DNA from: Coriobacteriia bacterium
GTDB taxonomy: Bacteria > Actinomycetota > Coriobacteriia > Coriobacteriales > QAMH01
Reading direction: 5' to 3'
Length of the DNA stretch: 64,000 nucleotides
Assembly: GCA_003149935.1 (NCBI GenBank)
Contig: QAMH01000008.1
Coordinates: forward strand, 124,001 to 188,000
Below are positions 10,201 to 22,200 of the stretch, piece after piece. The notes beneath the pieces are model-generated. The model was not told the DNA's origin and did no database searches. It was given only the letters and a program-made list of their open reading frames with translations. Both the position numbers and the translations under genes were made by a program. The first letter of the stretch is position 1, and every line of letters begins with the position of its first letter.

Positions 10201-13200
10201 CGCGGCGATCTGCTCCGGCGTCAGGTTGCTGCCGTTGATGATGACGAGCTGGTCGCCGACCTTGACATCGTTACCGTTTACATCGACGAGGATGATGTTG
10301 CCGTCACCGTCGACACGGTAGCGATTCACGCCGTAGTCGACCTCGACGGCCCTGAAGATGAACACGAGCTTGGTAGTGCCGTCCGCATTGACGATGGCGT
10401 GCGCGATCGTGTTGGTGGGCATGCCGCTGAAGCTCAGGGCCTCCTCGGTGGAAAGAATCCAGCGATAGCCGGCAAGGCCGAATTCGGTGGTGAGCGAGCC
10501 GTCGTAGGTCTCGCCGCTCGTGCCGCTCTGGGCCGGACGCTGCGCGAGCGTATCGGTGTCCTCGTCGGCCACGCCGTTGTTGTAGGTCTTGGTGCCGACG
10601 AGCTCCATGGTGCCGTCGCCCTTGACCTTGTAGATATCAGCCGTGTACTCGGTGGTGCCCGTGGGAGTCCAGACGGCGTACAGCGTCATCGACAGAACGC
10701 CGATCTTGAAGGACGCGCCCTGGCTGTAGAAGGTCTTGCCCATGTGGTTGGCGATGTCGGCATTGAGGGTCTGTCCCCAATGCGCCGCAAAATCAGGGTC
10801 TGTCCCCAACGTGCCAAGCCAGGCGGCGAGGCGCTGGGCCTCGTAGCCCTTGGCGTCGCTGATGGCCTTGGCGCCGGCAGCGTCGGCACCCACGAGTGCG
10901 AAGCTGGCGGCATCGGTACCCGTGTAGTGGCTTGCCACGGTCCAACCGACGAGCGTGTAGCCGTCGCGCTCCACGATCGAGCCCTCGTTGGCGTCGATCG
11001 GCAGCGTGAACGTGGATTCGGAGCTGTGGTTCTTCTGGAAGGTGACCGTCGTTGCCTCGCTACCGGTGTTGTAGACGAGGTTGAGCGTATCGGCCACGTA
11101 GAAGAGCTTGAGGAGCAGGCTACCATCGGCAAGGATGGTGCCCTGGGCGATGGTCTTGTAAGTCACACCGTTGATGACCTGCTCGAAGGTCTCGTCGTAG
11201 GTGTAGCCGATGAAGTTGGGATTCTCGGCAGCCGAGAGGTTGAGGTGCGCGTAGGTGAAGCCGGCCGAGGCGCTGATACCAGCAGGACGGTCAACGGAAA
11301 GCGTCGAGGAGGTCTTGCCCCAACCCTTCACCTTGTTGGTGGCGGTGCCGGTGCTCGTGCCGTCAATCCAGACGGGGACACTGCTTCCGGCGATGAACTC
11401 GGCGTAATCCTTGCCGGCAGCGGCCTCGAAGCCGTTGAAGGGCAGGACCTTGCCATCACCGGTGTAGCGATAGAACTCGACGGTGTAGAGCACATCGATG
11501 GGGATGTAGAACTGGATGATCTTCGTCGAGCCGTCACCGGCGATAACGGCGGTCGGGATGGCCGCATTGGGCCAATCTCCCGCACCCGAGATCGTCGAGG
11601 GGACGAAGGAGTTGTCGAGCGTGTAACCCAGCGGGTCGGAAGAGGCGGGCGTGACGGAGGTGTCGGTCGTGCCCGTCAGGGTCTTCACGTCAACCTTGGT
11701 GAGCAGCTTGCCGTCGGCGCTGGCAATCCAGCGCTCGACCGTGTACGTGGTGTTGGTGTTGGCCGTGTAGTAGAGCTTGAGCACGAGGCTGCCATTGCCG
11801 GCGATGACACCCTGGGCGATGGTCACGTAGGACTGGCCGGGATAGGCAGTCTGGCCGTTTGCCACGAAGGTGTAGCCGGGATAGGTCTGCGCGGTGCCCG
11901 TGACCGTCTCGCCGGTGATGCCGGTGAGGTTCTCGGTGAGCTCGATCTTCTCGGTGATGGTCGTGCCGTCGTTCACGAGCTTGATGTGCTCGACCGTGTA
12001 GGCCGTGTTGGTGTTGGCCTGCCACACGGCGATGAGCACGGCGCCGTTGGGCGGCAGCACGAAGGAGGTGCCGCAGGCGAAGTACTGCCTACCGCCATTG
12101 GGGTCGGTTCCGCCGGCACTGGGATTGGCGGCGAGGGCCGCATTGAGGCTCTCGAGCCAGGCGACGATGTCGCGCGAGCGCTGACCCGTCGCATCGGCGA
12201 TGTTGTAGCGGCTGCCAGCGGTGATCTGGCCGTTGATGATGTCATAGGTCGTGATCGTCGTCCAACCGGCAAGCGTGTAGCCGTCACGGTTCGCGAAGCT
12301 GCGGCTCGGGACGGTGAGCGTCTTCTCGGTCGGGATGGTGTTGTCGACGCCCTGCGTCTTATCGGCATTCCAGGTGGCGCCGTAGAAGCTTTCGGTGCCG
12401 TTCCAGGTACCCTTGCCCGTATTGAGCGTGATGCTCTGGGCCGTGGGCTCGTAGTAGAGCTTCAGGACGAGAGTGCCGTCGGCAAGGACAGTGCCCGTGA
12501 GGATCTCGGAAAGGGTCTGTCCCCCAATTGCCGCGCTGAAGCCGGACTTGTAGGCGTAGCCGGTGAAGCTGGCGTTGTAGCGCGGGTCACCCGTCGTCGT
12601 GTTGTACGAGATGGCGGTGTACGGATCATCGGTGATGCCGTGGAGGGTCTCGGTGATGACCTCCTTGAGGGTGTTGTCACCAGTGACACGATAATGCTCG
12701 ACGGTGTAGACGCTATCGCTGCGTGCCTTCCAGACCGCGTAGAGCGTGACGTTGACGGCGCCGATGGTGTAGTTGCAATCGCCGCTCGCGAGGATGAGCG
12801 TGATGTCACTGCCGTTATAGCTGAAGAGCAGGTTGCCGTTGGCATCGACGTGCGTCGGGTCGGCACCGGCCAGGGCGGCCAGCAGCGCATCGGCGAGCGT
12901 GATCGAGGCGGTGCCCTTCGTGTCCTTGCCATCGGGGATGGAAGCCCAGCCCACGAAGTCGTAGCCCGGACGCTCGACAAGCGTGGAGAGCTTGACCGTG
13001 CGGTCGGCCTTGTACTTGTCGGCATTGTGCTCCTGGCCGGACCAGGCGCCAAAGCTGCCGAGGTCGAGGTTGAGCGTGACGTCCTGTGCCTCATAGAAGA
13101 TCTTGAGGATCGTGGAGCCATCGGAGGCGATGTCGGTCTTGTAGAGCGACCTCTGGCCCCTCAGGTTGAAGTCGTCCTTGCGCAGATAACCATCGAAGGT

Positions 13201-16200
13201 GACGGCAAGGTCGGCGCTGCTTACCTCGACCGGGCCATCGACCAGACCCTGATGCGTCTCCTCCTTGGCAAGCACGAAGGTCTCGTTGCCCGTGAACTTT
13301 AACCACTGGACCTTGTAGTCGATCATCTGCGCCTCGTAGTAGAGCTTGAGAACCGTGGTGCCGTCAGCGTTGATGTTGAGGGAGGCGATGGCGTTGTAGA
13401 CCTTGCCGTCCTTGTCGGTGACCGTGTCGGCCAGCTGGTAGAACGTGATGCCGAAGCGGTTCACGTCATCGGCCGGGACACCGTCGATGATGCCCGTGGA
13501 GACCAGGCCCGCCTTGGCAAGCGTATCGGTCATGCCCACGTACTCGATGGTGCTGTCGAGGACCACGGTGCCGTCACCGCGATGCTTGTAGTACTCGACC
13601 GTGTACTTGGTGTCGTTGCGGGGCAGCCACACCGGATAGAGCGTGGTGGCGCCGCGCGGCATCGTGAAGGTCGTGGTGAAGAACTTGCCGCCCAGCGATG
13701 CCAGCCACGTCTGCAGGTCGATGGCCGTCTGGCCACCGGCAACGCCGACGCGGCTGTCACCGTCGACGCCTTCGGCAAAGGAACCGGCATCGGTGCCCGT
13801 GTAGAAGCCAACCGTGGTCCAACCGGCCAGGGTGTAGCCGGGACGGCGCAGGTTGGTGCCCGTGGGAAGCGTCACGGTCTCATTGGGCATGTACATGGCA
13901 GACGGATCGACGTCGTTGTGCCAGCTGCCCACGATGCTGCCATCGGCACCCGTGCCGGGGTCGAAGGTGAGCTGCGAGCGAACCGCGTAGTAGTAGAGCG
14001 TGAGCACGAGGCTGTTGTCGGCAGCAATGGAGCCCTGGGCCACGGTCGTGACCTTGGTCTCGGCGGCGTCACCCAGGCGGGTCATGTTGCCATGGGGCAG
14101 GAATTCGAAGCCGGGAATGGCAACGTTGTCGTTGGCATTGGTGTTGGGGCTGGACGCGACCTCCTCAGGGGTGGCGGCAGCATTTGCCATGGCATCGGCC
14201 TTGCCGTTGGCATGCAGAATGAGATACGGCGTGGCAAAGGCCGGCAGGTGGTAGATGACCCCATCCACGGTGGAGACGATGCAGCCATTGCCATCGATGG
14301 AGTTGATGCCGAAGGTCGTGTCAATGGCACCGGCCGCATCCATGGGCAGGACCGCACCGTTGGCGGCGATGGACCAGTAGCGATATTGGACCGTATGGAT
14401 GGTCACGTCTTCGTAGACGTCCTCCATCACCATCTGGCCATCCTTGTAGATGATGTTGCCGTTCTCGTCGCGGGCGGGCTGCTGGACGGCGTCGCCGTTC
14501 TCATCGAGAACCTGACGATGCTCGACGGTCGTGATGACGTACTGGGTGCCGTCCGCGTTGAGCCATGCAACCGGGTTGCCGTCGGCATCGCGCTGGACGA
14601 GCCTACCGTCCTCGGTGGGTTCGAGCGCGATGGCGAAGTTGAGGTTGCCGTTCTCGTCAACGGCGACGAGCTTGCCGTCACCGGTGGCAGCCCAGCGAAT
14701 GACGCGATACTCGGTGCTGTTGGTGGGCTCGTAGTAGAGCCTGAGGTGCAGCGCACCGGTGGTGTCTCCCGCCCTGTTGCCGGACCAGCCCTTAACGACA
14801 CCGGAAGTATCGCTCGTGTAGGGAGTGCCACCAACCTCGATCGAGGCAACGTAACGATAGCCCGTCGGGACGTTGTGTTCCCTCTGGTCATCGGTCACCG
14901 TGACGGTTTCGCCGGTGGTGGCCGTGAAGACCGTGGAGTCGTAGAACTCGATGGTGCCGTCACCGCGCACCTTGTAGTAGTCGATGAAGTAATCGGCATC
15001 GCCCGGCGTCCAGACGGCGTAGAGCGTCTGAGCTGCGTTGCCGGTGACGAAGCTGGCGCCGGGAGCATATGTGGTGCCAAGGCCGTCGGCCTGGGTATTC
15101 CATCCGCCAAAGACATAGCCAAAGCGGTAGAGCGTGGTCGCATCAGGCAGCGTCACCGTCGTACCGGTGCGCGGGGCGGGCTTGGGCGACTGGTCGGCAA
15201 TGACCCAGCCGGCGTTGCCCTTGGCCTCGTCGCCGGCGGCGTTGACGTCGTAGATGAGGTCGTTTTGCTGCGCATCGAAGACGAGCGTGAGCTTGAGCGC
15301 ACCGCCTGCACCGATGATGCCGGTCGGCGTCGAGGTATACGTCTTGCCATCGATGACGACACTGAAGGTGGCGTTATAGGCATAGCCGGTGATGGCATCG
15401 GCCGCGATCTTGGCAAGGCAGTCGTTGTAGTAGACGAGTGCCGTGTCGGTACCAGGCTGGTCAACGTAGATACGCGTGTTCGCATAGCCCTTGAACAGCA
15501 GCACATTGGTGGCGACGCCATCCGGATCGGCGGCGATGGTCTCGTCGTAGACGTCCGTACCGCCGACGCTCGTCGCGTTGGCCTTGAAGGCGTTGATGGG
15601 CTCGATGAGACCGGTACCCGTGTAGCGCAGGAACTCGACCGTGTACTCGGTGTCGGCGGTGACATCGAAGTAGAGCTGGATGGTGGCAAGGCCATCGGGC
15701 GTGACGAGGGCCGATTCGATGCTGGCAGGAGCCGTGCTACCCGGAGCACGGTAGAACTGACCGGTGATGACCTTGTCGGCATCGGTAGCCGTTGCGGTGG
15801 TATGCGTCGGCGCGGTGCGATTCACCGAATCGATGAGGGTAATCGAACCATCGCGGGCCACGCTGTAGCGGTTGACGAAGTAGTTGGTGAGCGTCGGCGT
15901 CCACACGGCGTAGAGATTCACGTCGCGGGCCGGCATCTTGAAGAGGTCGCCTGCGGCGTAGTAGTTGCCGGCGGCCAGCGTGCCGAGCCAGGTGATGACA
16001 TCGAGGGCCTCCTGGCCGCGGGCGTTCACGATTTCCTTGACGTCGAGGCCATCGGTGCCCGCCGTGACGATGGTGCCGTCGGCACGCACGGAATACGTCT
16101 CGACGGTGGTCCAACCAAGCAGCTCATAGCCCGTGCGCGTGACGACGGCGAGCGTCTCGTTCTTGGGCAGGTTGAGTTCGTAGCCAAACTGCGTGGCCGG

Positions 16201-19200
16201 CGAGGAGTCGCCCGCACCAACCCACTTGCCCGCATCCGGATCGGTGGGATCGCCGGTGACGTAGGTGAGCTCGTAGGTGTTGGGCTCGAAGTAGATGACG
16301 AGCTCGAGAGTCTGGTTGCCGATCACGCCGGAAGCGATGGTCAGGTAGGTCTGTCCGTTGACGGTGAAGCTCACGCCATCACCCAGGTAGCTATAGCCGG
16401 CAGGCGGGTTGGAAGCGTAGGCATGGTAGATGTAACCGGCGGTGGCGCTGGCACCCGTGGCATCGACGACGACGTTGGATCCGACGGCACCGGCATGCTT
16501 GTAGCCCTCGAGCAGCGCGTCGCCAGCGGCAAGCTCGTTGCCCGCGACATCGACCTGGATGGCGTTGCCCATGCCATCGACCTTGTAGATCTTCACGACG
16601 TAGTTACCGGACACGGGGACGAAGACGTGGACGAGAACCATCTTGCCGTCGCCGCTGATGATGTCGGTAAGACGCTCGTTGATCACGTAGTTGGGGTCGC
16701 CGTCCCACAGGCCGGTGATGTAGTGGGTGGTGGGAACCTGATAGCCATCGGGAGCAACCGGGACGGTCGTGACGGACTCGCCGGTAGTACCCGTGCCCGT
16801 GAGGTTAGGCAGCTTGGTGATGGTGCCATCGGCGTTGAGCTGGTAGCGCTCGATGGTATAGGGCGTGTCGGTATTGGCAACCCAGACGGCGTAGAGCGTG
16901 ATGTCGTCAGTGCCGATGGCGATGGTGGCACCGGGAGCGTGAACGACGGCACCGCCGTTTTCGGTGGCCCAGCCCGTGAAGGTGTAGCCGGGGTTGCGCA
17001 GGTGGTTAGTGGTGGGCAGCGTGGTCTCGGTCTCGCTGCGCAGCAGCGTCGAGCCAAACGCCGAGTAGCCCGGCGCCCAGTTGCCCGCACCGGCTCCCGT
17101 ATCGGGAACGAGCGTGAGCGTGTGGTAGTCGGCTTCGTAGTAGAGGTTGAGGACGAGCGTGCCGTTGCCAAGCACCACACCGGTATCGACGCTGGGATAC
17201 ATCTCGCGATGCGCACTCGGCAGAATGTACGTGTAGCCGGGGATGGAAGGTGCCACAGCCGTGACCCTCACACCCGTGAAGTCATAGAAGGTCTGGCTCG
17301 GCGCCGCGGGGGCCTTGTACGACAGGGGGTCGCTCTGGCCGAGGGCAGAACCCGGAATCTTCCAGTAATTGACGACGTACTGAACCTGGATGGCCTGGAA
17401 GACGTGGACGAGAACCAGCTTGCCGTCACCGGTGACGATGCCGGAGAGCTTGGTGGTGAACGTCGTCGGCAGGCCGGCCATGGTGCCGGAAGCGCCCGTA
17501 CCATCGGGAACGAGCTGGTAGCCAGCGGGCACGTTGGGCGTCGTGCTGACCAGGTCATCGGTGTAGCCGGTATAGTTCTCGCTGGTGAGCTGGGTGAACA
17601 CGCCGTTACCGTCAAGCTGGTAGCGATAGACGACATAGGGCGTATCGGAGTTGGCAGTGTAGTAGAGCTTGAGGACGAGCGCCGGGTCGACCATGACGAC
17701 ACCGGTGGCGACCTCGCCGCTATGACCCGGTGCGTAGGTGTAGCCAGCCCACAGCGCGTTGGTGGTCGTGTCGATGGGCACGGCGTTGACGATGGTACCC
17801 GCGTAGTCCGAACCGGTATCGGTCTTGACGAGGGTTACGTTCCCGTAACGATCGACCTTGTAATGCTGAATCGTGTAGTCGATGGGCAGCGCGACGAAGA
17901 TTGCCTTGTAGGTGGTCGCGACAAAGACGCCGTCAGCGCTGCGCGGCGGGACAAGGTGCGCGGGTGCCTTGTTGGTCGCATCGTACATGACGACGTTGCC
18001 ATCGGCATCTTCCCAGTGATCGAAGGCGTAGCCGGGGTTGGCGGTGGCAAGCGAACCTGCCGGGGTGCCCGTGGCAGGCCTCGTGTTCTCGGTGGAGATG
18101 GAGACGGTGCCACCCGTGCCCGCCACGTAGTTGATGGTGATCTCGGGAAGCTCGATGAAGATCGCCGTAAAGGCGTAGACGGTCTTCTCGACCCAACCCC
18201 CATCGGGCACGGACGGGATGAAGAGCGAGGAGTCGCCGGGCTTGGTCTGGTTATCGGGATCATCGCCAATCTGCCAGTGGCTGAACTGGTATCCAGGTGC
18301 CGCGACGGGAGTGGAGCCCATGGGGCTGGGAATCGGGCTCACGGTAATGTCGATCTGCTCGCTGCCAAGCGTGACGGAACCGCCGGTACCCGCGTTGTAG
18401 ATGATGGTCGGGTTGGTGAGCGCGTTGTTGGTGTAGAAGAGCTTGAGCGCGAGGCTGCCGTCAGCGGCGATGGTGCCCGTGAGCGTGGAGGCCGAGGCGC
18501 TGAAGCTGTGGCCGGCAAAGACGGGGATGATCGTAATGCCGGAAGGCAGCGTGATGACGCCATCGGCGGGAACACCGGAGATGGCACCGCCGTCGCTCGT
18601 GTCACCGGTGATCGTGAGCACGAGGTCGGTGGAACCGGTCGCATTGATGGTAGCGCTCGCATCCTTGCTGAAGACGCCGTTGGCGTCCTGCAGCCAGTAC
18701 TCGATGACGAACGGCGTGTCGGTCTTGGGGATGACGCGCACGGTGTAGGTAGCGGCGGCGTACATGCCATCGGCACCGCGGCTCGGCGTGAAGCTGTCAC
18801 CGCTTGCCACCTTGTTGCCAGCCGCGTCGTACCAGCCCTCAATCACGTAGCCAGCGGAGACATGGGCGACATTGGTCTTGGGATTGCCGGAAACGGGCGG
18901 CACGGCCTCGGTCGCGAAGTCGACCCAGACGACGTTACTGTTGGAGACGGTGTAGTCAATGGTGACGCTCTCGAGCTCGGCAAAGACCGCGTAGTAGGTA
19001 TGGGCCTCGTAGCGACCGCTTGCAAGATCGCGACCGACGAGCAGCGAGGCGCTGGTGGAAACCTCGTTGCCGTTCTCGTCCACCCAGCGCACGAAGCGAT
19101 AGCCATCAAAGGCGTTGGCGGTGAGGGTGAACGGACCAGCGTAGAGCATGTTGGAGAGGTTGGCCGGATCGAGCGCGTCGCCGGTAACGGCGGAAAGCGA

Positions 19201-22200
19201 CTGGGTGCCCTTGATGTTGACGAGCTTATCGTAGGTGGAATCGGCAAAGGCCGGCACGTAGGTGCCGCGCGGATCATGAACCGTCTGCTCGACCCACACG
19301 ATGCCATTGCCAGCGCCGGCAGGGCCGGTGATGTGACCAAAGTAATTGGTGCCATCGGACTTGACCTCGTAGGAGACCTCGACGTAGTCCTGCTTCCAGT
19401 GGGCAAACAGGGTCGTCGGAGCCGTGGGCATCTTGATGGTGGCACCCGGCGCGTAGAGGATCGAGCCGCCAGCCGACAGCGACCAGCCGTCAAGGATCCA
19501 GCCGATGAGCTCGATGTCGGTCGTGCCAGGCAGGACGACATCGGTCTTGGCGATCTGCGTGATGATGCCGGACATGCCGTTGGTGAAGGCGCCGCCATTG
19601 GGATTGAGCGTGAGCGTCTGGTCCTTGCCGACCCACAGGGCGGTGAAGGTCACACCGCCAGCGGTGACGAGCACCTCGGTCGGGATGACGTAATCGGGAT
19701 AAACCTTGCCATCGCTTCCACGCCAGCCGTTGAACAGCCAGTTGGAATCGTCATCGGCGCCGGGCTGCTTGCCCAAGCCGGGAACGTCGACGAGCAGGCC
19801 GTCATTGCCGGTTGCAAAGGTGGGTACCGAGCTTCCGATCCTGATGTCATCGAAGAAGGCGCCCGTATCGCCCGTGGTGGTCGTGGCCGTCCAGTTGCCA
19901 TGGTCGCCGGGCAGGTAGCTCACGAACGAGAGCTGCTCGAAGACGGCGTATGCGGTGACGGTACCCGCCACGATGAGCTTGGACAGGCCAAAGTTGGCAT
20001 CGCCATCATCCACGGTGACGCTGCCGTTGACCGTGGTGCCGTCATCCTTGACGGCAGTCCAATCCCAGCCAGCCAGGCGATAGCCCTTGTTGACGACAAG
20101 TCCGATGGCCGAGGCGACGCCCTGGCCGTAGGTCTCGGTCGCGGTGTAGACCACGTGGGTCATGGTGCCGGAGGTAATCGTCTTGGCGACGAAGTCCTTG
20201 TCGCCGGTGGTGCCGGCAGAGAGCGTGCCGGGAGCGCCATCGCGCAGATCGACGGTGACCGTGTAGGTCTTGGGTGCCCACTGGGCAAAGAGCTGGAGAG
20301 TCGGCTTGGGGACGGTGGTGACCCAGGAAGCGCCATTGATATCGGCGATACCGGTAACCGCACCGTCGGCATAGGCCGTGCCCGTACCATCGGCCTTGGT
20401 GTTCCACCCGGTAAAGGTGTAGCCGTTCACCACGTAGGCGTTATCGGTAAGCGCGATCTGCGAGTTAAACAGGAAGCCCTGCTTGGGAGGCATGGTGCCC
20501 GTGGCCGGGTCGGTGGGATCGGGCTCGTTGGCGTTGAAGGTGACGTAGTAGTCCGCCTCGGCCCACAGGGCCACGACGTTGATGTCGTAGACCTTGGGGT
20601 CGTCCGGATCGCGGCCGGGCAGTTCGACGGTCAGGTCGGCGACCTTGGAGAGGTCGACCTGGAGGACGTCACGCGTCTGAAGGATGACGCCGCTTGCCCC
20701 GCGCTCGAACCACTGGATGCGCCAGCCGGCAAAGTACCAGCTCGTGCCATCGCCATCCACCGCACCTTCGGGCAGGGCGCCGATGCTGTTGGCATAGGCG
20801 GGGAACTTGCCCAAGGGCGCGACGTGCGTGAAGATCGTCTCGTTCTCGACCGCCGGGTCGGGGAAGGCGCCGTCTGCCGCATGCTCGCCAGGCAGGTAGT
20901 TGACGATGATGGCTTCCTTCCAGCGGGCAAGGAAGGTGGTGGGGCCAAGGATCTGGAAGGTGGCCGGGGCATCAACGCTCAGGCCGGTCTGGGTGATGGT
21001 CTCGTTGTTGCCAGTCACGTAGGTGACATCCCAACCGACCAGGTACCAGCCCCTGCCGGGAGCCGTGACGACCTTATCGTACTCGGCGTACTTGCCGTAC
21101 CAGACCGCCTGGCTATCCTCGCCATCGACGACACCCCTCGTGCCGTTCTCGCTCGCGAAGACGACGTTGACGCGCTCTTCCTCCCACTGGGCGTAGAAGT
21201 GAACGACGGCGCCCTCGAGGGTGGCGAGGTTGGAGATGTAGCCCTGGGAACTCGTCTGGGTGAAGAGGTTAGTGCCCTCGACGGTCCAGCCAATCCAGTG
21301 GTTGCCGGCGCGAGTGAAGCGGTTGGCCAGCGAGACCTGCTCGCCGTACTTCACGGTCACGGTCTGCGGAGTGGAGTCATCACCCGTGTAGTAGGCGTCC
21401 CACACATTGCCGTGGAACGAGACGGTGTAAGTGATGGGCGTCCAATGCGCGTAGAGGACGAAGTCACGCGGCTCCTCGTCGCCGCAGAGCTGCTCGAGGG
21501 TGACCTCGGTGCCAAAGGCGTACTGCACCGCCGCGTCATCGCGATGCGCGGCATCGCACCAGCCGTCGAAGACGTAGCCAAGACGCCACATCTCGACGGT
21601 GTCGGCTGCAGTGGCCAGCATGAAGGGCTCGTCAACCTTGTGCAGCGCCCCGTTGGGAGGCGAGGTGACCGAGCCGCGCACGTCGTTGTTGCGGTCGTAG
21701 GTGATGGTGTAGCCCACGACGCGCCACTGCGCGTAGAGCCTGACGACGGCATCCTGGACGGTGGCGAGGTTGACGACCGTGGCACCGTCGGCATAGGCCG
21801 TGCCCGTACCATCGGCTGCAGTGTTCCATCCGTCAAAGACGTAGGCTTCCCTCGTGAACTTCACGCCGACGATGGCAAGCGCCGCGGGAACCTCGTAGGA
21901 AGCGGTCATGTCCTGCATGCCCGGCGAAGAGGGGTCGGCACCGTTGCCCTCGAAGGCGATGGTGTAGGTGATGGGCGCAAAGCGCGCATACCAGGTGGTG
22001 CCCGTGAACCAGACATCATCGGCGTCCTTGATGGGCGCGAAGGCGGCATCGCGGCCATGGGGCGCGAGATTGCCGCGAGCGTCATACCAGCCCTCGAAGA
22101 CGTAGCCAGGAGCAGCCGTCGCGGTCGAGCCCATGGGTTTGCCGTCACCAGCGTTGACGACCTCGAAGTCACGGCTGACCGAGCCGCTGCCGGTGCCCAC

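Larger units (their letters stand above)
2385..18735 (-). repeat. Array of about 31 MucBP-like units alternating with B-repeat-like units
   Basis: Each unit opens with a strand such as YTVEHYKVxGDGT, continues through a GYxY core and closes with GxIxxDGSLVLKLYY, as in mucin-binding-protein-like repeats. Most are followed by a B-repeat-like half (RPGYTLVGWTT ... MPxxxxTLYAVW). I counted about 31 opening motifs. Several B-repeat halves carry a helical insert ending in WLxxL that ordinary InlB repeats lack. Calling these units MucBP-like rests on pattern recognition, not on a profile search. Confidence 0.7.

Noticed and set aside
16320..16360. GGTCTGTCCGTTGACGG as another REP-like copy
   Set aside because: It lacks the C-run of the core, and its translation (NGQTYLTIASG) matches the native module motif, so it is ordinary repeat sequence.
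2385..18735. Periodic spacer-repeat pattern suggesting a CRISPR array
   Set aside because: The periodicity is that of protein-coding modules several hundred bases long with codon-level divergence, not short identical direct repeats with unique spacers, and no cas genes are present.
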